The notes under the pieces: model-generated | The model's input: only the letters and a program-made list of their open reading frames with translations | Told to the model about the DNA's origin: nothing | The model's database searches: none | Shown here: piece after piece, positions 12,254 to 23,941 of the stretch | Layout: each line of letters opens with the position of its first letter | Numbering within the stretch: position 1 is the first letter of the stretch | NCBI GenBank assembly: GCA_905250115.1 | Contig: CAJNOI010000012.1 | Coordinates: 849,273-913,272, forward strand | Direction: 5' to 3' | From: Adineta steineri | Taxonomy: Eukaryota; Rotifera; Eurotatoria; Adinetida; Adinetidae | Length of the DNA: 64,000 bases | Program-made: the position numbers and the translations under genes

Positions 12254-13569
12254 CAACCACCAGATACTATGTAGATCAAATCAATTCAATTCATAAAACA
12301 AGACAGAGTCTTTATAGAACAATAAGTTTTTTTTCTCTCTCTCCAGTGGTTACTGCGTAGTTTTTTCCTAGAATTTACTTTATTAATCTAACGGAGAAAC
12401 AGTCCTAATATCTTTTTCCCAGAATTCGTTTTATTAATATAACGGAAAAACAGTACGGACGCCTTTTCCCAGAATTCGTTTTATTAATATAACGGAAAAA
12501 TAGTACGGACGCCTTTTCCCAGAATTCGTTGCATCAATTTAATCAGAAGAAGTAAGTCAGGACTTTTTTATTTTCAAAAAAAAATTATCTGTTCGGAGTT
12601 GGGCGTGGGTGTGATTCTAGATGAAGATAGAATCTGGAGTTAATATCTGTAAAAAAAGTGTACTTTTCACAGTACACTGATCCTCAAAGGCTGAATATGC
12701 AATATGAAATCAATCAAAAACTCAACACGTCAACAGTAATTTAAATTGAATGCATGATGTGTTACAATTTTTGACAATATTTGCTCTTTAATGTATGTTG
12801 GAAGAAAGCAATGAAGACAGTTTGTTAAAATGACGAAGTTATTTTTCGAAGAGAAGTAAAAAGTCAAGTTGGTAAGTACGAGAAAATCATTATAAGTCAA
12901 AAAGAACGACAACGTAAAAATAAACAAAGCCGGCAATCAGTAGTGTTTTTTATGTAAATATAATAGTTTCTTCTTCTTCTTGTGAAAAGGGAAAGAAGCC
13001 TATTATTTTATTTGAAACCATGTGAACAAGCAACAAAAAAGATGCTATTAAACACACTGAGGGTGTACGTATGATTATTAGAATTATCTACCATACACCC
13101 TCTTATTAAATAAAAACTGCCTAAAGACATGGCTTAAGTACTCAAACGATATCTTTAAATCACTTTTTAGATGTTAACATGTATTGATTATAAATTTCCG
13201 ATATTTATTGAGAGATAAAATTTGTTTTAAGTTTTCAAAAGCATTTATACGTATATTTCTATAACTTTGATAAAACAAACCTCATTTCTATATCGTATTG
13301 AATATTTATTATTGAAATTTTATACTTCGTTAGTAAATAGGGTGTGAGTGTGGGTGTGGCTTGAATGAATAGAATCTTCACACTGACACCCTAAAAATAA
13401 TGATCTCTCTTTTATCAATCAACCCTCTTTTTCAACAATCGTTATACAATATGACTTCGAAGTATTACTTCAATTCATATATTATTTGGTGAATGATAAT
13501 GTATTAAGAAATGTGAATGATTAAATAGTTCGATTACATAGTAAAAAAATGTCATTGTGTCTATATCGA
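12254..13569. other. Spacer between PAN-kelch copies 2 and 3
   Basis: Holds the copy-2 promoter, three ~60-bp tandem units (about 12355-12535, each with CCCAGAATTCGTT and ACGGAAAAACAGTACGGAC), a short GGGCGTGGGTGTG motif at 12603 and a G-rich palindrome at 13340. The ORF at 12730-12936 is not supported. Confidence 0.6.
13340..13392. repeat. Telomere-like palindrome (G-rich arm/C-rich arm)
   Basis: GGGTGTGAGTGTGGGTGTG, then a ~20-nt loop, then CACACTGACACCCT. Imperfect hairpin; diverged equivalent at 1542-1594 in the first spacer. Confidence 0.6.
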
Positions 13570-15413
13570 TTAATAAAGCTCAGCACTTTTGAGATAACCA
13601 CTAGCGCCGTTTCCACCGGCAACTAATATCTTTCCGTTTGTTAATATGGATGCTGTGTGTATATATCGTGCGATACTCATGTTTGCTGTAGTTGTCCATG
13701 TGCCCGTTGATGGATTGTACAATTCAGCACTGTTCAGATAAACACTAGTGTTGCTCATTCCACCAGCAACTAATACTGATCCATTTGCTAATGTGGATGC
13801 TGTGTGAGAATATCGTGCGATATTCATGCTTCCCGTGATTGCCCAAGTGCCTGTTGATGGATTGTACAATTCAGCGATATTGATGGGAGCATTATTGGTA
13901 TCTTGTCCACCAGCAACTAATACTAATCCATTTGCTAATATGGATGCTGTATGTAATTTTCGTGCGATATTCATGCTTCCTGTGATTGTCCAAATACCTC
14001 TTGATGGATTGTACAATTCAGCACTAATGAGAACAATACTACCGCTGTTGTATCCACCAGTAACTAATACTAACCCATTGGCTAATATGGATGCGGTGTG
14101 ATATCTCCGTGCAACACTCATGCTTCCTGTAGCTGCCCAAGTGCCTGTTGGTGGATTGTACAATTCAGCACTATCCAGGAGACCACTATTGCTATCTTGT
14201 CCACCAGCAACTAATACTGATCCATTTGCTAACGTGGATGCTGTGTGATAATCTCGTACGTCATTCATACTTCCTGTGGTTGTCCAAAGACCTGTTGATG
14301 GATTGTACAATTCAGAACTATTAAGATAACCACCGTTGAATCCACCAGCAACTAATACTGATCCATTTACTAACGTGGATGCTGTGTGATATTTTCGTGT
14401 AACATTCATGCTCCCTGTGGTCATCCAGGTGCCTGTTAATGGATTGTACAATTCAGCACTATTAACAGTACCACTGCTGTTGACTCCACCAGCAACTAAT
14501 ACTAATCCATTTGCTAATATGGATGCTGTGTGAAATCCTCGTACGACACTCATGTTTCCTGTCAGTGTCCATTCTAGATAAGATAGAAAAGTGAGAAAAA
14601 ATGTCGTTCTTAAAAGAACTTCGAATCTGTCATGTGCATAAGTTGTTCATCTTATGATGACGGATTAAATGATATCAAACCTTCAATAGACTTTTCTTTG
14701 TTTTCATGAGTAAGATAAAATTCATTATAAAATGTTAAACTAAATTAATGAGAAATATGTTATAAACAATTTCATTGATATTTTTCAAGTCCTATTAATA
14801 TTACAAACTGACGAATCTCAAACATTGTCCTACAATTCAGGTATGATGAATAATGATCGAATTTTAAAATTTGAGTGAAAGTCATTCTACAGTGTTCAAC
14901 ATGGTCGAAACAATATGTACTTTCACCATGTTGGATTGGTGGTGTATACATGTATCAGGATGTAGGTAAGTATGAAAGTCAATGAGGATATGACTGATAG
15001 TAAGAAAATTTAATTATTGCATCGTTTTCATAAGAAAATCAGTATACTAACATCGTAAGTCTGTTTTATTAATACTGACCTGATGGAAATCGTGTTTGAC
15101 TAATAACACTCATACTAATAGTGTCCGCATCAATCAACACATTTCCATTTTGGTTCACCATATTATCAAATAATTCACAATCAGAAGTTGATTGATGAAA
15201 AGTAGCTGCTGTGCATTGACTTTGACCTAAACAGGCAAATTGACAATTCCTAATGTCTGTTGAAATAACATTAACGAATGGTAAACAAGTTGTATTCGCA
15301 CATTGAAACTTGGAATCAATCATTAAAGATATTTCCATTGATCGTATATCTTCCCCAAGTGATTGTGTAATAATCATAAATAAGAGGCATAAACAAATTC
15401 TTGTTGAAGCCAT
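13570..15413 (-). CDS. Secreted PAN/apple-kelch repeat protein, copy 3 (no linker)
   Basis: Two exons, 15413-15080 and 14573-13570 (445 aa). The PAN exon donor (ATCAG|GTCAGT, phase 1) joins the kelch exon directly; no Thr-rich exon exists in the 506-bp intron, and the sequence equivalent to ~10340-11900 of copy 2 is absent. Signal peptide core LCLLFMIITQSLGE, six-Cys PAN-like domain, about seven kelch repeats. The leader matches copy 1 rather than its neighbour copy 2. The kelch exon encodes the usual blade motif (VLVAGG...SAELYNPSTGTW). Predicted secreted. Confidence 0.8.
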
Positions 15414-16344
15414 CGCCAGTCAGACTGTCAGTTGATGAAATGAATTTAGCTCGTAATAGCAGAGAAAGTAGTTATCGAGCAAGAAATTTCTATTTTTTTT
15501 GTTTCTTTCTCTCTTCTTTTCTCAATTCATCACATCATTTCAGTAAACAAACAATCTTCACTTTTTTATTTTGAAAGAAATTAATTTATTCGGAAAGATG
15601 ATTTTTCTCTGTTTACATGTTATTTGAAGACAAATATATTCACAAATGAAACTTTTGAGTTATATAAAAATAAATAACATAAAGAACGATCGATCTAATA
15701 AAATTGAATTTGAAAAGATAACATAATCAACATTTACTTGCAAATGAAATTTTGTATAGAAAGTGAAATGATTCCATTGAGATTAGTTTATATATTTAAA
15801 TGTGAATACTTCAAATGTATATCATAGATTATACAAAATATCAGTGAACTATCACGTCATCCAGATGGAATAAAGTCAATCTGTAATATCTAAACGAAGA
15901 ATAATTAGATGAGTTGTTTGATTAGGCAAGAGAACCAAAGGCTTATATGATTATTTGTGTCTGTTAAAATTATTAAATGAAGATTTTGTAGTATTCTAAC
16001 GTAGATTAAATAATTCTTTATCATAATAACACATTCTGATGTACTTTTTTCTCAATGAGAAATATTCATTTAGAAAATGTTGGGATTTTTTGAGTAGCCG
16101 TCTAATTCGACTTTGATTATAAATGGAAAAATAATCCGAAACTCAGTATCCTCGCAATTGAAAAAGTGGAATCTCTGAACCAAAATTCATAGTTCGAATT
16201 CGAAGGCACACTTATGCTAGTTTGGGAAAAAAGGAAAACAAAAAGTTGACTTAATTATAAATTTTAATTGAAAAATGAAGACACCTATGTTGGTTTAGGA
16301 AAAACAAAGAAAAGAAAAAGTTTACCTAAATTATAATTTACAAG

Positions 16345-16885
16345 TAGCGCTCGTCGGAGGACTCGCTTAGCTCTTTCTTGTAGAAATACATTCTCTTCAC
16401 ATTTACGGGAAAAACAATTGAAAACTTTGCTCTCCTTTGTTGTTCCTTATTCTTAGCATATATTCGAATGCTACTCAATGGTAAACGCAGATCAAAACAT
16501 ATTTGAACTGTTGGCACCAGTGGCTTGTCGAACTAGCCTTTAACGAATAAGTGAAGTGTTAGTAGCCTTATACTCAAGGCAGCCAACAGTTGATAATCGC
16601 CACACTATACATTATCAGTAGGGAAACATTTGGATACCCATAAAAATGTATTACCAAAAACCTCGGTTTCTATCAGTCCACATCACTTCCCCTAGGTCAC
16701 TACTCCCCTTCCCTTTAGAAGTCTGAGCAAATGAGGCACACATTTGAAGTCTTCTTATCGAAATACCTCAGAAAATATCTTTTCTGGAAAATCGGTCTTC
16801 GATATTTTTTGACCCTGCGGACAATCAAGCAAGCAAGCAAACAAATAAACAATTTTTTTTGTGCTAGACTCTTCTCGACGAGAAA
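16345..16885. mobile_element. ~540-bp insertion with imperfect inverted ends, unclassified
   Basis: Interrupts the minisatellite-like spacer (AATTATAATTTACAA | insertion | GAGAATATTGACTTAATT). Left end has CTCGTCGGAGGACTCGCT; the right end read in reverse has CTCGTCGAGAAGAGTCTAGC. Its composition is less AT-rich and it has a CAAGCAAGCAAGCAAACAAA stretch near the right end. No ORF. Probably a non-autonomous element or a retroelement tail. Confidence 0.45.
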
Positions 16886-17907
16886 GAGAATATTGACTTA
16901 ATTATAATTTATAATTGAAAACCGACGACACCTATATTAGTTTAGGAAAAACAAAGAAAAGAAAAAGTTTACCTAAATTAAAATTTATAATTGAAATACG
17001 AAGGCACCTATGTTAAGGTATAGATGTGGTATATGTGTGTATGCATGTGATTCTAAGAGAAGATAAAATCCTGAGATACTATCTGTAAAAAAAAGTGTAC
17101 TTTATAAAATGCACTGCTCCTCTAAGGCTTAATATGCAGTATGAAATCAATCAAAAACTCAACACGTCAACAGTAATTTGAATTGAATGCATGATGTGTT
17201 ACAATTTTTGACAATATTTGCTTTTTAATGTATATTGGAAGGAAGCAATGAAGACAGTTTGTTAAAATGACAAAGTTATTTTTTCGAAAGAGAAATAAAA
17301 AGTAACGTTAGTAAATCTGAGAAAATGATCATAACTCAAAAACAACGACAACATGAAAATAAACAAAGCCAGTAATTGGTCATATTTTTTATGTGAATAC
17401 AATAGTTTTTTTCTCTTCTGATGAAATGGAAAAGAAGACTATTGTTTCATTTGAAGTCATGTGAACAACCAAAAGAAAAGACACTATTAAATACACTGAG
17501 TGTGGATATGAGTATTAGACACCTTTTGCGGACACTCAATGATATTTGAGTCGTGAATTCAAGTACAATACACTGAACCGGCCTTGCCTAGTTACTGTCA
17601 TCCGGTATTATATCGATTAACATATTGTTGAGTATTCTTGATATACGGTGGACAACTTATGGTAATTGACACAATAAGACGTAAGTGGCTCCGTTGAATC
17701 CCGTCAACAGAATCATAAAAAAACTAACTGCACAAAACTTTCACATCATCAATACGGATATAAGTTTGGCCGATATAACAGCAGCTTTAGATTTTATTTA
17801 TTTAAAGCTTATTTAAATTAATATTAATGAATAATTTAATAATTGTTAATAAGTAATTTCTTTAATAAATTTTATTTTAATTAATATTTAACACGGAATC
17901 ATCTTAA

Positions 17908-17963
17908 GGGTGTATGTGTGGGCGTATAGATGAAAGGAGCACAGATACCCACATACACACCCT
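17908..17963. repeat. Telomere-like palindrome
   Basis: GGGTGTATGTGTGGG, a ~26-nt loop, then CCCACATACACACCC. Fifteen-nt arms, nearly self-complementary. Confidence 0.75.
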
Positions 17964-18380
17964 AGTTTATATTTGTTTATCTGTCAGTAACAAGAGTAAC
18001 AAAAGAAAACTAACATCATCGTCAACGAAAAAGATATTGTTATACTCTTATCTTTATTTAATAAATATTATATGCGCAAATGATGATGCACAACCATGCT
18101 CTACTTTTAACTTTTATCATGCCAAATGACGTTACTTTTTTATATTTTATATTTAAAGAGTGTAAATAAATGAGCGAGCGAGAATGACGATAAAGAGAAA
18201 ACTTCCCAACGCTCATCCAAATGTATTTCAACCATTCTTAGTTCTGTAGTGGGCGAGAAATCTATCATGCTTACATCTATAAACACTATTTCTTGAAACG
18301 TGAAAAGTTTCGAACATGAAAAAACCTCGGCAACCCCACAACTTTGCTTAAGACCTGCAAAGACGCTTGCGCATTTTCAG

Positions 18381-18429
18381 CGGGTGTAGATCAAGAAGCC
18401 AACAACGCCTAACTCACATCCACACCCTG
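18381..18429. repeat. Telomere-like palindrome, degenerate
   Basis: CGGGTGTAGAT then a loop and ATCCACACCCTG; about 350 bp upstream of the oxidase start. Confidence 0.5.
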
Positions 18430-18783
18430 ATATATTTCGTATATTCTTCATGCAAGAAACAAATTGTTTTCATCTGATTCATGTAATATTATCTTTTTAA
18501 AACAGTATTTATTCAGTATTATTTATTTCTATTTTTTTTTTGTTGTTGATGTTTTTATGTTTCGTTTCTCTGCTCTTTGCATAAGTATCGTCAGCATTTT
18601 CGAGTGGTGTGGATAAAAGTATATTCAAACGAAATAAAATAACCTGATTACATAAAAGTGTATGCGTGTGAAAGTATATTTAACATATCTACCTTTCTAT
18701 TAGCAGAGAAATTTGATCTGCTTTTACCTCGTATAAAGGATCTTCATAAAACGAATATTGCATTATATTTCCACAACGTTGCA

Positions 18784-20969
18784 ATGAATTGTTTATTAAG
18801 TGCTGGTCTAATATTGTTGATAATCTTTCAAGAAGGGATTGATGCTCTGGAACTATTTGATCCGTATAAAGACAATAAAATTTGTTCGACATCAATGCCA
18901 ATATGTTCTTTTGAGTTACGTGCTACTACATCCATGACTATGTTCTACAAAAATCTCTTTCGTGTCGTCTCTACTGACAATGGTACATTGCATCACTATG
19001 ATAATCCTAATCAAACATTTTCGATGACAGATATTATTACAGGCGATGGTTATCCAAAACTTGTAGGTATTTTTTTTCGTAAAGAAAGTTCTATGATTGT
19101 TTCTTTTGAATAGGTTTATGTTTTTAATAATTCCTTACCAGGTCCTGTTCTAAATGTTTATCAAAATCAAATAGTGCGTATACGAATTTTTAACGATTTT
19201 GCATCAGAATCATTGAGTGTTCATTTTCACGGTATACGACAATTGAATACACCGGAAAGTGACGGTATTGGACGATTAACACAATTATCAATTTTACCTG
19301 GTTCTAGTTTTCTACATGAATTTCGAGCAATTGACCTTGGCACTTTCTGGTATCATTCTCATGTACATTCGCAAACGGCGATGGGTCTCATGGGTGGTTT
19401 CATTGTTCATCCAAGAACAATGCCTGATAAACAAGTATTAGGTGAATTTGTTCTTCTTTTAAATGATTGGCAACATTTTTATACAAGCGAGCAACATCAT
19501 TTGCTGATTGAAGCGGTCAATTCTATCCGAATGATCTCGAATCATTAACACAATCAGGTACAATCGATTTTTTTCAAGCAGTTGACGGATCAAGAGCTGC
19601 CGAAGCTCTTGTTACCTCAATTTTAGTCAATGGTCGGGGTCAATATATTGATCCACGTAATGAAACGAAAGGTTTAAGCACGACACCACTGGAATATTTG
19701 AAAACTGATTCCGTCGAAAATAATTCTATTTATCGTCTTCGTTTAATCAATGGTGGAAGTGTTTTCTCCCTAAAATTTTTCATAGATAAACATCTATTGC
19801 AAGTAATTGCTTCCGATGGTTTACCATTTGCACAACCAATGATCGTTGAGCAACTGATCATTGGTCTTGGTGAACGATATGATGTCATAATTGGCAATCT
19901 ATCCAAAATAGATACTAATATTAATTATTGGGTTCGTGTTGATACGATGGATAAGAATAATAATGTAAGATGGCATGGTCGAGCTATCTTACAGTATGCA
20001 AAAACGAATGAAATGCCAACGAGTGAACGACAAAACTGTAGTGTATCTCAACCATGTCGAATTTTGAACTGCCCTTTTAGTCAATACGGCCCCAACGAAA
20101 ATAGCAAAGGATCCTCTTTTATCTGTTTGACTCCACTAAATTTCAGCACACATGACGATTATCTCGATCATGATTTACTCCATCAAACAATTCCAATTAA
20201 TATTAAGCAAACATTATCATTAACCATGGTTGAACATCAGAACGATCGAGCTGGTTTTGAATCTTTCAATTATATCGGAATGAAATATCCATCGATGACA
20301 GAACCAATTCTTTTCAAGCCTCGGCAAGCTAGAGAACTGCTTTCTTGTTCAAATCAATCGTTAGACGGGGACTCCGGTGAAAAATGTTATCATAATATTG
20401 TCGCTCAGTACAATGATATCATCGAAATACTTCTTGTCAATCATGATGACGATCAGCATCCCATTCATTTGCATGGCTCTTATTTTCATATTGTCGAACA
20501 AGGTCTTGCTCAGTTGAATCAAACGACAGGAGAATTCATTGCTAATAATGCAAATGTCATATGCAATGAACATGCTATATGTATATACAATCAAACCAGT
20601 GCAAACTCTACAACAAATAACATGCGTCTTGTTAAAGATACGGTGCAATTACCTAAAGGAGGGTGAGATTTTATGAAAATTAAATAATAAACATAAGAAT
20701 ATATATTAGATACATGAGAATACGCTTTCGCGCGCAAAATCCTGGTGTTTGGCTTCTTCATTGTCATACAGAACCGCATCTCGACCGTGGCATGGCTATT
20801 GTATTTCATGTCAGTTAATAAACTTATTATTAAAATTTCTCTAATTTACTCTTCCAATTTTTAGATTGCCGAAGATCGAATTCCAATGGCATTATCATCT
20901 TCGTCATTTGTTCGATGTAATCATATTTCAATTCTATTCGATAATTTGATTCTTTTCTTATTTGTATAA
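18784..20969 (+). CDS. Laccase-type multicopper oxidase, secreted, with one apparent frameshift
   Basis: Exons 18784-19062, 19114-20662, 20710-20809 and 20865-20969 (about 677 aa if the frame is continuous). Start chosen at 18784 because it opens a signal peptide ([13 protein letters not shown]). All four copper sites are visible: HFHG (~130), WYHSHVH (~175), HPIHLHG and [12 protein letters not shown] with the axial Met. The family couples one-electron oxidation of phenols or metal ions to O2 reduction. Near 19512-19520 the frame moves (LIEAV to FYPNDLES) by one missing base with no room for an intron, so this is either a recent pseudogene or an assembly error; everything else is intact. The last exon ends in a hydrophobic tail ([14 protein letters not shown]), possibly an anchor signal. 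Substrate unknown. Confidence 0.85.
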
Positions 20970-21058
20970 TTACCTTATTATCATATGAATACTATCATCT
21001 TTTATCGAATAAAACATTACACTATCCACGATGAAAACTAGTGATGCCTAGTATATGT

Positions 21059-21128
21059 AGGGTGTAACGCGTGTGAATGTGGAATCATGTTCATCATTGA
21101 TCAACTAAACATCCACACGCACACCCTT
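21059..21128. repeat. Telomere-like palindrome
   Basis: AGGGTGTAACGCGTGTGAATGT, a loop, then ATCCACACGCACACCCTTT: outer arms AGGGTG/CACCCT with matching inner GCGTGTG/CACACGC. Confidence 0.75.
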
Positions 21129-21234
21129 TAGTTTAAATATTGTTGAACACATAATATAACAACAAACTAAAGAAATATTCAATTAAGCAATTAGTTTACG
21201 TTTGTCAATTTGTGTATTGAATCAAAAATTAAAT

Positions 21235-21270
21235 GGGTGGGTGTGATAGAAGGAGAGTCACCCACACCCA
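21235..21270. repeat. Telomere-like palindrome
   Basis: GGGTGGGTGTG, a 13-nt loop, CACCCACACCCA. Compact hairpin. Confidence 0.75.
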
Positions 21271-21340
21271 GACTCAATCTCTAAAATATTATCATATACA
21301 AATAGCTTTTATTCTCTTCTAACAAAAGCGAGTTGAGAGA

Positions 21341-21384
21341 AGGGTGTGGGTGAGTATTCTATTTTTCTTTTTCATCCACACCCT
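21341..21384. repeat. Telomere-like palindrome
   Basis: AGGGTGTGGGTGA, an 18-nt loop, TCATCCACACCCT: 13-nt arms with one mismatch. Confidence 0.8.
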
Positions 21385-22285
21385 CGACAGTTCCGTGAGA
21401 TGAAAATATACAAAATATTTAGGCTTTTACGCTGCTGTTGGTACAGGTTCTGAATCTAAACATTCGAGGTTTAATCCTCTTACAACTTCTGTAAAAGACT
21501 TAATAAAAATAGATATTGCAAAGAAATCAAATATTTAAGAATACAGGTATCGATGACCATGAGAGTGGAGATATAGACATCAATGAATATGAGTCGTCAA
21601 CTCATTCAAACTACCATTCATATTTTCAAATTTCTTATCAAAAATTCCAGCAATCTTTTGCAATTTTATAACGACTAAAGAAGTTTGAACGTATTGAATA
21701 TCATTTATTAAAATTTTTTTACTTACTTTCTAAAAGTGTGTTGAGGGTGCCTAAAGCTTGGCCTTTTCATATATAAGTTACTACTAACAAGTTAATTAAT
21801 TTAATCACATACCTGTAAGTTTTCTGAAACTTGATATATATAACTGTATTATGTATAGAAAATTGACCAAGATTAAATGATTGTTTCAATTCATCTTTAT
21901 TCGACAACTCAATATAGAAGTTACTTCTAAGAAAAAAATGGAAAATATAAAATTCACACACTTTTTTTCCGTTCCATTATTTCAAAGTTTTGTTTGTAAG
22001 TTTATTATGACATAGATATTTATTATTGTAATCATATAAATTCTTTTACCTTCTGCGTAAGAGTGTAAACCATTTTGTTTGATTCTAAACTATGATTTGC
22101 TATTTCTTGTATGTAAGTAAATCTAAATAGTTGTCGTTACTCTGCATGAATCATTTTTCCATTCATTCTATATGAGATTTCTATTATCCAATAGGAAAAC
22201 AAACGACATACAGACATAGTTTGTATTACAACTTGGATAAGCATAATAAAAATATTTCTGTTCGATATAAATCAACGTAAAAATC

Positions 22286-23646
22286 ATGAATAAAAATCAA
22301 GAAAAACGTATATTTCGTGATCGAATCGATGCTGGTTGCAAATTAGCTGCCCATCCTGAATTACAAAAAGTTAAAAATTTAACATCAAATGAAAAAAATT
22401 CATATTTAGTTATAAGCTTACCGCGTGGTGGTACTGTTGTTGGTGATGAATTAGCTAAAGAATTAGGAATAACACATGATTTAGTCTTTCCAAGAAAGAT
22501 TTCTTGTCCTGGTCAACGAGAATTTGCTATTGGTGCTGTATCAGAATTAGGTGATGTTATTTGGAATGATTATGCGAAACAAGAAAATTTAATTGATCTA
22601 CCAAATGTACAAGAAAGTAAAGATAAACAAATTCAAGAAGCAAAACGTCGAAAAGAAATTTATCGTGGTAAACGGAAACCATTGGAAAATTTGAGTGAAA
22701 AAACAGTTATATTAGTTGATGATGGATTAGCAACAGGTATGAATAATACCTTTATAAAATTTATTTTTCTAACAAAAAAAATATATTTTGATATAATTTA
22801 TCGATAAATATATGCTTCAATTTCAGAATCTAGCTGAAAGGTTATTGCGTACAAATTCAATATATCATCTATTGTGTCGCTAGATGTAATATTATAGTAT
22901 TGAGTAGAAAATATACATTTACAAATCAAAAGTCAGATCTTATTGCAAAAGACTAATACTTATAATTAGTATTGATAATTAAATGTTTTAAGTCCAACAG
23001 ATCAATGTAAATTTCTTGCTATTTCGCAATCGTAATAAACTATATTAGCCTCTTTATTATTAGTCTCATATGCATGGATTGACTTTTGCAACTTAATAAA
23101 TGTCAAAGACGTATCTATATAGTAAAACAAACAATAAATAGAGGTTTTTCGAAGCAGCCAGATTCTATATTGTAAATGAATTATCATTCAGTTTCAATTA
23201 CTTTTAGAGGTAAGGATGAATTAAAGAATTGATAATCAGACTTTTATGTAAAACAAGTACTATTCTAAAAATCTTTTTATCATAAACACTATAAAACAAT
23301 AGCTTCTTTTTCATTAATAATAAACATATAACTAACATAGTTCGTAACAGTCTATTAAAGCGGATAATTCCTATTTTCTTCTACAGGTGCAACTATGAAA
23401 TCTGCTATTAATACTTGTAAACATTTGAATGCTAAATCAATAATTGTTGCTGTTCCATGTGGTTCAATTGATCGTGTTAAAGATATTAGTACATTGGTCG
23501 ATAATATTATATGTTTAACAACACCGTATGGTTATCATGCAGTTGTACAATGTTATAAATCATTTGATCAAACAACTGATAAGGAAGTCATTGAAATCAT
23601 GGCTAAATATCAAGATTCAACGAGCGAAGATGATTTGCAAAGGTAA
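22286..23646 (+). CDS. Bacterial-type phosphoribosyltransferase (PRTase fold), horizontal-transfer candidate
   Basis: Exons 22286-22736 and 23387-23646 (236 aa). The spliced junction restores the type I PRTase PRPP-binding loop VILVDDGLATGATM. Other family marks are FRDRIDAGCKLA at the N-terminus, LPRGG (~residue 50), FPRKI-PGQREFAIGAVSE, the RRKEIYRG segment and the C-terminal YKSFDQTTDKEV. This order matches the short stand-alone PRTases of actinobacteria and other bacteria. The substrate of that family is not established, so I give none. A 650-bp intron in the PRPP loop and local AT-rich codon use show it is resident in this genome, not contamination. Bacterial origin is inferred. Confidence 0.85.
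22737..23386 (+). other. Intron of the phosphoribosyltransferase gene
   Basis: 650 bp, GTATGA...TTCTACAG, splitting the GGT codon of the PRPP loop. Much longer than typical introns here. Nothing recognised in it. Confidence 0.75.
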
Positions 23647-23941
23647 AAACAAAAAACTTCAGAGAATCTTGAAAATCAATATTTCATTTTATGACTACCT
23701 ATCCACCCTCAAATTAATCCATGCTGTAATTACTCCTTTATGGATAATGTTTTTATTTATAATACTGCTCGTAAAATTTTCTGTTTATACAATGTGTTTC
23801 TATTTTTTCATCTCAATAAAGTAAAGGCTGTTCTTCTTTCTTTGCGTTATATTATATATATAAATCAAACGATACGCAAGAACGAATACATTACATCTAC
23901 TTTATCTGTATTAAAATGTGAGAAAAATATCATTCTCTTGG

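Larger units (their letters stand above)
15414..18783. other. Spacer upstream of the PAN-kelch cluster and before the oxidase
   Basis: No confident gene. To about 17500 it is a mosaic of the cluster's spacer repeats, interrupted by the insertion at 16345-16885. From 17500 the cluster homology ends. The ORFs at 17914-18129 and 18658-18783 are unsupported; the latter is only the 5' extension of the oxidase frame. Confidence 0.55.
20970..22285. other. Intergenic, with three G-rich hairpins
   Basis: No gene seen. Hairpins at 21059, 21235 and 21341 lie within 330 bp. The ORF at 21767-21961 (minus) is AT-rich noise. Confidence 0.6.

Noticed and set aside
20361-20809. Minus-strand ORFs over the oxidase
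   Set aside because: Antisense shadows of a gene with clear copper motifs and introns on the plus strand.
21420-21500. tRNA-like stretch (GAGGTTTAATCCTC)
   Set aside because: No acceptor stem or D-arm could be paired around it; the T-loop lacks TTCGA.
22286-23646. Bacterial contamination
   Set aside because: The gene contains a spliceosomal intron and matches the local AT-rich codon use.
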